This document shows positions 13,433 through 24,789 of a stretch of 64,000 bases of DNA, piece by piece. Within the stretch, counting starts at the first letter, position 1. Each line of letters opens with the position of its first letter. Source of the stretch: Glycine soja (Eukaryota; Streptophyta; Magnoliopsida; Fabales; Fabaceae); assembly GCF_004193775.1 (NCBI RefSeq), contig NC_041005.1:1614501-1678500 (forward strand), written 5' to 3'. Both the position numbers and the translations under genes were made by a program. The notes beneath the pieces were generated by a model. It was not told the DNA's origin. It saw nothing but the letters and a program-made list of their open reading frames with translations, and ran no database searches.

Positions 13433-14518
13433 ATGGACCCCCTCTCTCTCTTCTGCACCGGAGCCCTCCTCGCCGGCGGCCTCTACTGGTTCGTGTGCGT
13501 TCTGGGCCCCGCCGAGCAGAAGGGCAAACGCGCCACCGATCTTTCCGGCGGCTCCATCTCCGCCGAGAAAGTCCAAGACAACTACAAACAGTACTGGTCC
13601 TTCTTCCGCCGCCCAAAGGAGATCGAGACCGCCGACAAAGTCCCCGACTTCGTCGACACCTTCTACAATCTAGTCACAGACATCTACGAGTGGGGGTGGG
13701 GCCAGTCCTTCCACTTCTCCCCCTCCATCCCCGGCAAGTCCCACCGCGACGCCACGCGCCTCCACGAGGAGATGGCCGTCGATCTCATCGAGGCCAAGCC
13801 CGGCAACAGAATCCTGGATGTGGGCTGTGGCGTGGGCGGTCCCATGCGGGCCATCGCGGCCCACTCGCGGGCCAACGTAGTCGGCATCACCATCAACGAG
13901 TACCAGGTCAACCGCGCAAGGATGCACAACAAGAAGGCAGGGTTGGAGTCCCTCTGCGAGGTCGTGTGCGGGAATTTTCTCAAGATGCCCTTCCCCGACA
14001 ACAGCTTCGACGGCGCGTACTCCATCGAGGCCACGTGTCACGCGCCGAAGCTGGAGGAAGTGTACGCCGAAATCTTCCGTGTTCTGAAACCGGGGGCGCT
14101 CTATGTTTCCTACGAGTGGGTGACGACGGATAAGTACCGAGGCGATGACCCTGAACACGTGGAGGTCATTCAGGGGATTGAGAGGGGGGACGCGTTGCCT
14201 GGCCTTAGAAACTACACCGACATAGCCGAGACGGCGCGTAAGGTAGGGTTTGCTGTTGTGAAGGAGCGGGATCTGGCTAAGCCGCCGGCTCAGCCATGGT
14301 GGAGCCGATTGAAGATGGGTAGGATCGCCTACTGGCGGAACCATATTGTGGTCACTGTTCTCGCCGCTTTGGGAATCGCGCCCAAGGGGACCGTCGATGT
14401 TCATGAGATGCTCTTCAAGACCGCTGACTATTTGACCAGAGGGGGTGACTCTGGCATTTTCTCGCCGATGCACATGATCCTCTGCAGAAAGCCCCATGAC
14501 AAGGACGACCATAACTGA
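13433..14518 (+). CDS. SMT2: 24-methylenesterol C-methyltransferase 2 (sterol C-24 methyltransferase)
   Basis: A 361-aa single-exon enzyme that transfers a second methyl group from S-adenosylmethionine to the sterol side chain (24-methylenelophenol to 24-ethylidenelophenol), feeding sitosterol synthesis at the endoplasmic reticulum. An N-terminal hydrophobic anchor spans about residues 5-25. The sterol methyltransferase signature YEWGWGQSFHF is at 85-95, the SAM-binding motif ILDVGCGVGG at 127-136, and YSIEATCHAP at 196-205. Length and lack of introns match plant SMT2/SMT3. The ATG follows a CT-rich leader (about 13380-13432). The first two thirds are strikingly GC- and C-ending-codon-rich compared with all neighbours, which produces long spurious antisense ORFs. 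In vascular development SMT2 is known as COTYLEDON VASCULAR PATTERN1. SMT2 and SMT3 cannot be told apart from this sequence alone. Confidence 0.97.
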   Translation: MDPLSLFCTGALLAGGLYWFVCVLGPAEQKGKRATDLSGGSISAEKVQDNYKQYWSFFRRPKEIETADKVPDFVDTFYNLVTDIYEWGWGQSFHFSPSIPGKSHRDATRLHEEMAVDLIEAKPGNRILDVGCGVGGPMRAIAAHSRANVVGITINEYQVNRARMHNKKAGLESLCEVVCGNFLKMPFPDNSFDGAYSIEATCHAPKLEEVYAEIFRVLKPGALYVSYEWVTTDKYRGDDPEHVEVIQGIERGDALPGLRNYTDIAETARKVGFAVVKERDLAKPPAQPWWSRLKMGRIAYWRNHIVVTVLAALGIAPKGTVDVHEMLFKTADYLTRGGDSGIFSPMHMILCRKPHDKDDHN

Positions 14519-15780
14519 GCGTTTCATTGGGAAATTCCAAAACTATAACAACCACCACCTTGTTTCTTTCCGGTACTCTCTTTTTTTTTTTTCATAATTA
14601 TTATTATCTTGGGTTTAACTTATTGTTATTAGTTATTATTATTACTATGAACTTGGTGTAATTTGGATTTTGATCTTTTCAATTTTATTTTTAATTTTGC
14701 TATGTTGATCATTTAGTGGAGGATGTGTATTTTTTTTTTGTTTCAATGGGATATTATTTAGAAATAGAGTGAGGGCTTTGATGTGTCATGCGCGTATTAA
14801 AACGGAGGAAGAAAGTATAACCGCGTAGTACTAGTATTAAGTAGCTCCTTCATTTTCGGCGAATTAATTGATTCACGAATCTCACGGATCGAATATCTGA
14901 AATGCTCTGATTCACATGACGGTGGTTCGAGGATATTTTAATGAATGCATTTATTTATTTAATTAGAAGAATGGGTGGTGTTTGTTTGTCGTGGGAAGTG
15001 GAGGGAGATTGGCTATATTAGCGTGTGATTAGGTGGAGACCACTGGCACTAACGATAAGTTAAGCCTGGTTGTAGCGTAACGTGGTTATGTTCGAGCTTT
15101 CAGTGTCTGAATCTGGCATTGATGCGTGCTGCTGAGTTGCTTTTTTGGTTTTACTCTTTGTCACGTAGCGCGTGGATTTTTACTTGCGAAGCCCCAACGG
15201 CCACACGTACTGCGATATCTGGCCCGCACTTGCTTTAGATCTGGCAAATCAGTTTTACTCATTCGTATAGTATCTTGCTCCCGTGACGCCACCCAAGCCT
15301 AACCCACGGATTTTTATTATTGCTCTGCTCTCCATCACTAATGCAATTTTTACAACTCCTAATGCCCTTTTATAATAATAATAAATCATGATTAAGAGAG
15401 AAAATTGATACAAGAGTTTGTTTTACTGATTCTAACTTCATTTCCAAAAATGTAAATTCGAGAGTGTAATATTCTTATGTTTGATCTAGTTTTTGAAAAT
15501 TTATTTGAGAAAGTGGGAATATGATGTTTTATATAATTCTCGTGAAAATGATATTATTATGAAAAATGCGAAGTTATTTTTAAGATATTTTTAATTTTAA
15601 TATATTTTTTTTATGAATTTATTTTTAAAAATATTTTAAAATTTAATCAAATATACTTTTGAATATATATATATATATACTACTCGAAAATAATTTTTGA
15701 ATATTGATGGGAAATTATACCTTGAATATCATTTGAATAGTATTTGAAGGTAATTTTTGGAATAAAGAAATAATCTTTTG
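14519..15780. other. SMT2 3' flank and intergenic stretch
   Basis: The SMT2 3' UTR probably occupies the first 200-300 bp; no canonical AATAAA stands out. From about 14780 to 15330 the sequence is less AT-rich, with several ACGT cores (GTCACGTAGCGCG near 15161, CACACGTACTG near 15203), but no ORF or RNA gene that I recognise. After that it returns to AT-rich sequence with a short TA run at about 15664-15679. Confidence 0.4.
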
Positions 15781-15865
15781 GAATTTTATTTATTTATTTT
15801 ATCAAATTTTGAATTAGTCGGATTTTTTTTTTCTTTTTTGATAAATTGAGGATGAGGACCCGGCG

Positions 15866-16735
15866 AGGTTCGTTTTTTCCTTTGGAAATTTGAGGCACGG
15901 GGATAAGTACTGTGGTCATGACTGATGGACAAGGCATACATCTCAATCCTACTCGGTCCGCAGCTTGAAAAGGAGTAGCATATATTAGCTAGGTGGTGAA
16001 TATATTTTATGAAATTAATTTGAAGTAAAATCATCAATGTTTACTACAATTTATGTCATGAGTTTGTTTTATACTTTATTTAAGATGAATATTGTTATAA
16101 AAAAAAATTATGAGTAGGAAAACTAAAAGATAAAAGAAAGGAAAGAACAAAAACTATCTAAAACGAACAACGCCTGTGGCATTAGCAAATAGCAAGAACC
16201 AGAGGCAAACTAGGTGCAAAACATGAATCGAGCAGTGTGATTCCATCTCGAGACTTAGAAAGCCAATCTGTGCACGTACTCCATGTGAGAATGCTAAAAA
16301 TGATGCTAATATTGCTTTTATTTAATTTATTTTTAATCATCCATTTTAATTACTAGTATATCACATTATCACCAAAATTTCTCACCTAATTGAATTTAGA
16401 CGGACCACACAGTAGGGTTGGCCTCTTTTTCTCTCTGTGGAAAGGATCTCCGATCTTGATCTCTGAAAAAATTGAGATTCCTCTTTTTCTGCGGAAAGGA
16501 TCTTTTTATCTGTGGAAAAATGGAGGTTCCTCTTTTTCTTTGTGGAAAGTTGAGGCACGGGGATGAATACTATAGTCATGAGTCATCCATGGACGAAAAT
16601 ATCGTAATCCGCCTTCGAAGATTTAAAACTTGGGTTTTAGTTTTAGGTGCTGAATTTAATTTTAAGAAATTAATTTAAGTAAAATCATCTATGTTTAATT
16701 TTTTTAATTTCAAAATTAGTTTTATACTTCCTTCC
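15866..16735. repeat. Duplicated ~210-bp unit, two diverged copies
   Basis: Copy A (about 15866-16080) and copy B (about 16524-16735) share GGTTC..TTTTTC..TGGAAA, then TGAGGCACGGGGATAAGTACT in A against TGAGGCACGGGGATGAATACT in B, a TCATGA motif, and near their ends TTTAAGTAAAATCATCTATG-like sequence. The copies are separated by about 440 bp of unrelated sequence. It is either a local segmental duplication or two members of a small dispersed repeat family. Confidence 0.6.
16422..16550. repeat. Three short CCTCTTTTTCT...GGAAAG repeats
   Basis: CCTCTTTTTCTCTCTGTGGAAAG, CCTCTTTTTCTGCGGAAAG and CCTCTTTTTCTTTGTGGAAAG start at about 16422, 16480 and 16529, with related GGATCT tails on the first two. 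The spacing is about 50-58 bp. The third copy overlaps the start of the duplicated unit above. This repetition creates small spurious ORFs on both strands. Confidence 0.65.
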
Positions 16736-16739
16736 TCTT

Positions 16740-18155
16740 ATCCTTATTATATGGTCAAACTTCAAAGCTAACTTGGATTTTTTTTTATAAGATTAAGTTT
16801 GTTTAAACTAAAAAAAAACTTTAAAACAAATGTTTATTTCAACAAATAAATAAAAAATTATTTTTTAAAACATAAATAATTTAGACAAACATATTTAAAA
16901 AATATAAAATTACTTATTTTATTAAAATAAACACTTATTTCAATAAATAAATTTAAACAAGCTGACTCTTAATTTATAATTTTTCATGTATTAATTATTT
17001 CTTACAAAAATATCCTTCATTAACATTAGTTCTCGAAAGACATAATAATAATAAAAAAACATAACCTATGTATATTTGTTAGTTTTATTTATAGGAATAA
17101 TCTTTAAAAATTGTAATTTAAGACTATTCTAATATTTTTAACTAAATTAATTAAATTTGTTAATGTGTGAATGATTTAATTCAATATATAATAAGTACAG
17201 AAGAAAGTACTTTTATGCCATCAAAGATAGAAAGTCGGGAAACATCAAAAACTTGAATCCCATGATGCATGGTAGACCATGTTTGGCAAAAGTGTTCGCT
17301 TTTGGGCTTTTATGCCCTGTTAATTAAAAAGAATGTTCTATTTGTAATGAAAAAATAATGCATTTGAAATGAAAAGAAATTGGGCAAATGACTATTTAGG
17401 TGCCTGTGAAAATGTAAATGGGTGAGCAATTGAGCCACCACAGGAGAATCTGTTCCCACCAATATTCTTCTAAATTCAAACAGCACAACTGAACAAGATC
17501 CTAAAGCAGAATATACAAAACATTTATATAATCTAATGATATTCCACCAGAAGCAGCCCTTGATCCCGTTGAAGAGTAAGCCCTATTCTGTATCCAGTTT
17601 AACCCATCCAAAAGGGGAGGGGACCAAGAGATTAGGGTTAAGTTATCCTTCATATTAAAAAGCCTAGACATGTCTTCCCCATATGATGCATGTCAGTGAT
17701 GCCCCGAAGGAATTAATCGTTTTGTCTTATCAGAGCTGAATTGGGCAGCCAACAATTGGAGAATATGAAATCTTTTCTTCGCTTCCAAACAAGGTTGGTA
17801 CTTGGTAACATGGATAAAATTCATTGGCCAATGCAGAGAATGACCTCTCTTAAAAATCCAAATAAAAGTATAGTCAGTCGGTCCCTTATACTTAAAGCTC
17901 ATGGAAGTAATTTTGACGAATGGCATTTGTATCTTAACTTTTGATTAGACTAGGATACAGATCGTAATTTTGATGCTATATATTCATTCACAATATGATA
18001 CTTGCCTATCACAACATGTTGCCAACACCATTTTTTTGCTGTACCTAATTAAATCTATCAGCAGTTCTGCACAGAAAATGTTTCAGAACCAAAACATAGC
18101 CATTAAAAAAAATCGAAAAATCAAATTAATCTTCATTTTTGTAATGAACAAATAA
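16740..18155. other. Intergenic, no gene seen
   Basis: AT-rich to 17200, then a stretch of more ordinary composition (17400-17950) with short ORFs that have no recognisable motifs. The part nearest 18155 should hold the 3' UTR of the minus-strand 14-1-1-like gene. Confidence 0.45.
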
Positions 18156-18929
18156 TCAGTTTGCTCTGTCCAATTGAAGAGGCCTGGGTGGAGCCATGGT
18201 TCTTCTCTTCCACAGGTTAATTTCTTTTCGTGGCTTCAAATTAAGCACACCCCCACGAGTATGACCAACTCCACCACCAACCAAAAGGGGTGCAGAGAAA
18301 GGGATAATAATCTCTTCCTCTTCTTCGCCATCACTATCCACTCTGTATTCATCCGAATAGTAATCAATTTCCTCTTCATCTGGCGACACCTTCCAATCAA
18401 ATTCAGCAAGAGCGTCACGTCCACTAGAAAACCTTCTCATCTGACTCACGCGCGGTGCGCGTGCTGCGTCCGCAAGAGCAAGATCCTTGTTAATATCTCC
18501 AGGCGCAGAAGCGTTGGATTTCCTTCCCTCAGATTTTGGCTTTGCCCCATGGAATAATAACATCTTGTGAAACGTGGAAACGTGCTTTTTTACCTCTATG
18601 TCTCTGGAAGCTGAGGATGTTTTTTTGCTAGCAACGTTCCTCGCTTCTTTTGTCATGGACTTGCTCTTTGACTTTGATTTTTTGATTTGTTTCTTCTTGT
18701 GCTTGATCTGTCCCATGCAGGAGATTTTTGGTGAAGTGGGTTCTTGGGAATAAATTTCATCAATGCCGTTATTGCCTCTATCGTGGGTTTTTCTTCTAGC
18801 TTCATGGGGAATCATAGATACGATAGGCTTTGATTTGTGATCCCTGCCTGGGCTGAATGGATGGTTTTGAAATGTCACGGTGACTGCTGCAACTGCTTTT
18901 GGTAGTGCCTTCAAGATTTTGCTCTTCAT
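18156..18929 (-). CDS. Syringolide-induced protein 14-1-1-like (At1g76070-type) protein
   Basis: A single-exon, 257-aa, highly basic protein of unknown biochemical function. I recognise the family from the soybean transcript induced by the bacterial elicitor syringolide and from Arabidopsis At1g76070. Visible features are the conserved N-terminus MKSKILKALPKA, a PFSPGRD motif near residue 25, the family motif SPKISCMGQIKHKKK near residues 67-81, and a Lys/Ser-rich tract just after it that could act as a nuclear localisation signal. An acidic Asp/Glu stretch around residues 185-212 ends in a run of glutamates before IIIPFSAPLL. The C-terminus carries KRRTMAPPRPLQL. There is no signal peptide or membrane segment. 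A TATA box sits about 110 bp upstream. A role in defence or stress response is inferred from the family name only. Confidence 0.88.
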   Translation of the reverse strand: MKSKILKALPKAVAAVTVTFQNHPFSPGRDHKSKPIVSMIPHEARRKTHDRGNNGIDEIYSQEPTSPKISCMGQIKHKKKQIKKSKSKSKSMTKEARNVASKKTSSASRDIEVKKHVSTFHKMLLFHGAKPKSEGRKSNASAPGDINKDLALADAARAPRVSQMRRFSSGRDALAEFDWKVSPDEEEIDYYSDEYRVDSDGEEEEEIIIPFSAPLLVGGGVGHTRGGVLNLKPRKEINLWKRRTMAPPRPLQLDRAN

Positions 18930-19037
18930 CCTATAAGCTGTTTCGCCTTGAACAAGAGTTGTGAAAGATTGGTAAAAGCTTGTAAGAGTTGGAATTTAAT
19001 ACTTTGATATTCTGTGTGTTATAATTGGGTGGACTCT

Positions 19038-19046
19038 CTTTATATA
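19038..19046 (-). promoter_or_regulatory. TATA box of the 14-1-1-like gene
   Basis: On the minus strand the sequence reads TATATAAAGAGAG, about 110 bp upstream of the ATG at 18929. This fits transcription starting about 30 bp downstream and a leader of about 80 nt. Confidence 0.65.
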
Positions 19047-19049
19047 CCT

Positions 19050-20793
19050 TGGATTGTTGAAGAAAGCAAAAGGAAGGAACTAGTACTTTGAGAAGAAAAG
19101 GTTGTTCTAGTCTTATTTATTAACGATTGATTTTGTCAAGAAAGGTGGGAATTGGGCAAACGGAGAAAGGGTTTGGTCAAAGAAAACCAGTATGCATGTG
19201 ACTCGTCAAAAAAATAATGCAGTAGCTGTTTGCTACGGCCAATAAACGTAAGTTACATAACTACAACTATTATTATTAAGTTACAAGATAACCACAAGTA
19301 GTAGTATTAAAAACGTGCTGCGGCTTGTGGATTTTTTGGGGGGTCATGAATTAGAAACACTGAAACAGCTTGCAGTTGAAGTAGTAGGGTATTGTTTTCT
19401 TCGTCTAAGAAATATGCCTTTTTTTTTTAGAAATAAGAAAATGGCCATTACGGTTTAACAAAATGTTGTATTGTTATTTATAAATGTCAAAATATCATTG
19501 TTTTATTTTCAAATAAATATCAAAAATTTGTAAAGATAACATGGCTTTATATATCTTATGTTTTAAAATAATTTTTCATTAAGGTTATGTTCAAGGATAA
19601 AAAAAATACTATTAAATACTCAATTTCGAAAAATATAATTATATTGAGCTAAATCATTTTTTTACTTCATTAACACGTACTGGTAGTTTATTTCACTTAG
19701 TGTAGATCCAAACAGATAACAATACAATTAAATCTCATAAATTTGTTCCTATTTCCGGAATAGTTTTTTGTGTTGTCGTTTGCGTCCTTGATTTTGTCTA
19801 TTTCTGACTCGTTAAGTTTTGATCTAACATTGAACGCGGCAGGTGGTTTTTAAAATTAAAGAAGAAGACGACGTTTTAGTAAAATAAGACAACTAGATCA
19901 CTGCATAAACGTGGATTTTAAATTACCAGTTGTCGACATTTGAAACGCGTTAAAATCTATATTCATATTTAAGAAAAAGTAACCAATGTTGAAAAAATAT
20001 TATTATTCCAGTGAAACTTTTTTAAATACTCATACTCATGAAATAAATATATAAATAATAAAACAATAAAATACTACTAGTAATAATCAGAGTTAAATAC
20101 AAAGATATTTTCATAGTCACTTGACTTTTTTCGTCATTTAGAATCAACATTAGTTAGTTTGTTCATTAATCATTAGGTGTTTTATAACCATTTGGTTAGA
20201 GAATAATTACTCATTTAAGTGTTATTTAAACTTGAACAGTTTTCCCTATAAAGAAAAAAACTCGAACAGTTAACATAAATTTTTAAAAATAAATTTTAAA
20301 TTCTTACTTTGTATGTAAAGTCATGGTTCATTCAACTCCGTCATCTCTCTCTTTTCCTTTAAAACATTTGATATTTTGAGTCTCTATTAATTCAAGTTGA
20401 TTTGCTGAACTTGTTTAAAGAAACAAAACTTTAAAAAGAAAAAAAGAAAAAAAATACTAACGTTAATCCAAAACTTTATTTATAAATCGAATTTCTTGTC
20501 ACTTGAACTACACTGTAGCTGTATCCTGAACTACACTAAGCCGCACTCCAACCACAACCATATCCAAATTCCAAAAATTACTAACAAAATTAGTTAAAAA
20601 ATTAATTAAAAACTGAAAATTTAATTGAAAGTTGAAATTAATTAATAGTTTGAAAGATAAAAATTAAAAATTAATTTATTAAAATATAAGTGTTAAATAA
20701 TAGTAATTGTTAAAGTAATTAAAAAGATAAAATAAAAAATAATAAAATTTGATTTATTTTAAAAAAAATTAAAAATTAAATAAATATATTGAA

Positions 20794-20834
<41 letters not shown>

Positions 20835-22700
20835 CTGATGTTTTAAAAAATATCATTTCAAATAATATTTAAAAAATACTAAAAATTATTAAAAAAATTA
20901 TTTGTCAAATAATTAAACAAATTTTTTAACTAATAAAAAAATTAAAAATTAAATAAAACATCCTATCAAACATAATCATATCTTCTGGAACTCATTCTTT
21001 TTCGTGTGATTATTGGATTTACGCAACATAGTAAATGCTACAGCTAATTGAGCACGTGCATTTCGTTGTAAATCAACGTGTGAATACTGGTTTTCCTCGC
21101 CGTTCGTGGAACTTTACGCTGTAACAGTGTGAATACTGAATATCTTTATTTATAAATTTTAAAATACTCCATATGATAATATAGTCAGAGAAAAGTAGTT
21201 TAGCAAATTAATATTTTTCAAAGAAAAAAAAAACTCTGTAAATAGTTATTTTATTGCCGCATGATGGACTTCCAAGTCATAGTAGTTTTGCGCTGTTGAT
21301 TCTTTTTGACGTCAATTCGTCAAATGTGATTCTTTTAGCCGCATACACTGAACCGCTAAAAAAAACAAGATTTCCATCCTATTCAAAATTATAAGATTGA
21401 CTTATAAAAATGAGAAAAAAAAATATCATAAATTCAAATTCTTCTTACTAACAACAAAATTAACAAACCAACGACTAACATTTATCCATATAAAAAAAAG
21501 ATAACACCAATAAAAATTAACAAACTAACCACTAATATTTTCCCTTGTATTGAATGGCACAAGTTATAACATCTGAAAAAAAAAAGATCAGACAATGCAC
21601 AAAGCATTTAACACGCAGAATTCTTTGGATTGCTGATTTATGAACACCTAAAGAATCCAAATATATAATAATTGACACGCTTCATTCCCCCCTATTTTTC
21701 TCTTCATTACATCACATTACTAATTATATCAACACCTCTCATCTCTTCTTGTCTGGATAGACACCAAGAGAAGTATTCATGGATCTTTTTCCTATTCACG
21801 TTGATGCAAGTCTCAAGATAGATAGATGTCAAGTGTTCATGGATCTTCTTGCCTGTGGGGCTGATTCATTTCACACACAGGTTCATTTCCAATTCTGTCT
21901 CAGACACATGACCAGCAGCACCATATTTGCGCAAGGATTGTTGGGCCGGTTCACTTCACACTTGCAAGAGCATCTCAATCTCTTTTGAACATGCCTAATT
22001 GAAAGTGGAATCAAGCATATAGCATTTCATTCAGCCGAACCAGTTCATGGCTTATAAAGCAAAATTTAGCAGTTCATAAAAAATAAATGGCAGTCGTAGT
22101 AGGATATAAATAATGAGTACGGAAGAAATTTGAAACCTCAGACTCAGTTATGAATTATAAATGCCCATATTGACATCACACCTTAAAAAATGTGGCAAAC
22201 TTGCAACTAGAGAATAAGTACTCAATTGAGTATCCTTCCCAGCGACAAGAACAGCATTTATCAATTACAGGTTCAATGAAATGCTTCAAACAACAGTTGT
22301 GCCATTTCCTTCAAGAACACCCAAAATTTCGGCCATAAACCAAATTATAAATCACGGCTATCAACTATCAAGATTCAAAGTCAATCAAACGGAAAAGAAC
22401 TCCATCCATGATCTTAATCAGCTAAACCACCATACTACACACGGACATAAATAGCAATTAGAGGCTAGATTTAAAAAAGTAATAGTAACAAGGCACACTT
22501 TTATTTGGGGGTGTGGTAATAAAAAACCTTTGTTTTGTCCCAATTGTAGCAATTAACAAGCAATCTTAGAAGTTTTCTTATTCACCTCCTTGGGGTGAAG
22601 GATGAAATAACTTTTATCATGTTAGATTTCATCTTAAAATTAATTGACACTAAGTAAAATTGTTCAACAGATATATAAGCTACATCCCAAGAATTGAGAC
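19050..22700. other. Intergenic stretch with no intact gene
   Basis: Mostly AT-rich sequence. Between about 21640 and 22680 composition is nearer that of transcribed DNA, and a short plus-strand ORF (21779-21988) contains a repeated ATTCATGGATCTT / GTTCATGGATCTT segment. No protein family is recognised. Part of this may be the old 3' flank of the truncated PPR gene that starts at 22725. Confidence 0.4.
20799..20832. repeat. (TA)17 microsatellite
   Basis: An uninterrupted TA dinucleotide run of 34 bp in AT-rich intergenic DNA. Confidence 0.9.
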
Positions 22701-22724
22701 AGACGATGTGAAACTTCCTAACAT

Positions 22725-23309
22725 CTACCAAGGGTGAGTGACAAATCCTCTCGCAACCATTTTATCCACCAACTCTTCATGCTTTTTCAAATGTCCAGCC
22801 TTTCTCAGCAGCTCCAGAACCAATTCATAAACTGATAGATTTGGTCTTAGGCATTTTTCTTCAACCATCTCCTTCATTAACTTGTACGCATTGTTCCAGT
22901 GCTTCATTTCACAAAACATCGAAATCAAAATTCGGTAAGTATTCACATTAGGTTCAACCTGATTCTCATCCATTTCCTTCTTCATTTTCAGAACCATATC
23001 AGTAGATCTCGACTTAGCAAACATCCTCATCAAAATATTATAAGTCAATGTATTGGGCAGGCACTTCAGCTCCTTCATTCTAGCATACATCCAATGCGCA
23101 CCATTCACATCATGTAACTTAGCTATGCACCCAAAAATAAAATTGAAAGTGGACGCATTAGGAGCAACCCCTTTCGTGACCATCAAATTGAGAACCTTCA
23201 CAGCCTCTTCAGGATTCTCATCCCTACAATGACTCTCAATAATGAAATTATAGCTAATGGTGTCAGCAGAACCACCAAGCCTCTTCAGAATATTTTTAGA
23301 ATTCTTGTA
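22725..23309 (-). pseudogene. 5'-truncated PPR protein gene (At1g20300-like, mitochondrial type)
   Basis: The open frame encodes about 194 residues, bounded upstream by TAA (23312-23310). It carries the C-terminal portion of a P-class pentatricopeptide repeat protein, with tandem motifs of about 35 residues such as NTLTYNILMRMFAKS and NVNTYRILISMFCEM, ending in ARGFVTHPW and a normal stop. Recognisable PPR sequence begins near LKRLGGSADT (about 23288). Immediately upstream the DNA becomes AT-rich and non-coding, so the N-terminal two thirds or so of a family member (usually over 500 aa) is missing. The first in-frame ATG is at 23183. No frameshift is seen inside the remnant. PPR proteins bind organelle RNA, but a fragment without a targeting peptide is unlikely to work. 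Its position between the 14-1-1-like and P4H genes matches the place of the full gene in Arabidopsis. Confidence 0.8.
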
Positions 23310-24640
23310 TTAAATATTTTTTTACTGCATTTAGAATTCTTACATTAAGAATTTATAGTAATTCTTTAATTTTATAATTTATTTCTTAACTTTAAATTTT
23401 GTGTCTTTAATTTACTTTTATAATATATTAGAATATTAATTAGTAAAAGAAATAATCTATTATTCTCTTTCAATTTTATTTACTATATAATTGTTAGTTT
23501 TATGTGATATAAAATGGAAACTTTTCTAAGGATAATGTGTGCAAAAGCATCGATTATAGACCCAAATAAAAAAGTAAATAAGATAAAGCAGCAACCGAAG
23601 GCTGGTAAATTTATTGAGTATGGATATGTTTGGTTAACCATTTAAAATGTATTTTTCGAGAGTAAACTCAATTTAGTATGTTTTTAGTTATTCTTTAAAA
23701 GTATGTTTAGTTATTAAAATTTTATCTAAAAATTTAATTTTATAAAAGTAAGACTTGAATTACTTTTATAAACTTAGTTTATAAACTTTCAACTAAAACT
23801 TAAATTTAAAAACTTTAATTCAAACATGCATTAAAAAAGTTTAGTTAATTAATTAGTTAAATGTAAATAAGAAGAAGGTGAACAATTTAAATTATAACAT
23901 GAAGTTTTTTTTATTGATAACTTATTATAAAAAAAAAATTAAAATTCAATTAAAAATATAAATAAAAAAGAATAAATGATTAAAAAGATAAAACATACAA
24001 ATAAAAATAATAAAATAGACACCATTTTAGATGAGTGAGAGAAAGGTTTTTGTTATTTATAGATATAATGTATGAAAAGTATATATAGAGAAAAGATGAG
24101 AAAAATACTAAAAATATTTAATTGAGAAAATAAATCAATTGAAAACTTTATCATCATTTTATATTCTGAATATAATTTTTTTATTGATATGAAACATTTA
24201 TCCTCATCAAGGAGTATTATAAGATTTTAATTATAATATAGAAATATATTAATGTTTATTAATTTATGATGTATACTTGTACTTTTTTAACTGAAACATA
24301 ATTTTGTTTTTCACCTTTAATTTTTTTTAACTTTTAAAATTTTAAAAGAAAAAGAGTTATATAAATAATAGTAGTGTAAAAAATTTACACAATTATTTAA
24401 TTATAATTCATCTTTAAGTTGCTAATTTTAAAATAATTTAAATGTGAATATAAAACTCTTAACCATTAAATTCTTTTTAAAACATAAACTTTTATTGCAC
24501 AGGTTACTAAAGAGAAAATAAATCAAACGTTTCCGCAGAGTTTTTATTTTAAATTTTATTTACGAAACAAAAAACGGGGAAGATGCGGTGTTTAGTAGAC
24601 ACCAGTCACACTCACACCACACTGGACCCCGGGAAATATT
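23310..24640. other. AT-rich spacer upstream of P4H
   Basis: No gene is seen. Just past the PPR breakpoint there is a small duplication, TTTAGAATTCTTGTATTAA near 23295 and TTTAGAATTCTTACATTAA near 23330. The rest is A/T tracts up to the P4H promoter region. Confidence 0.5.
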
Positions 24641-24789
24641 TTGGTAAGTAAAGAAAGAATAGCGACTGGAGTCAACGAAACCGTGACGACACCATTCCAA
24701 GGACTTGTTTGTATAAGTACGATTGAGTATATCGTACGTCCATTTGCATTGCTTAGGGTTTTGGAGCAGATTCAATTCAATCCAAGCAC

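Noticed and set aside
13670..14527. Long antisense ORFs over SMT2 (up to 285 codons) and an alternative plus frame of 239 codons at 13414
   Set aside because: They arise from the high GC3 of SMT2; they have no domain and overlap a well-supported enzyme frame.
16382..16678. ORFs on both strands with repeated FFCGKDLFICGK-like words
   Set aside because: Produced by the short CCTCTTTTTCT...GGAAAG repeats, not a protein gene.
18174..18557. Plus-strand ORF opposite the 14-1-1-like gene
   Set aside because: Shadow of the coding sequence on the other strand, without motifs.
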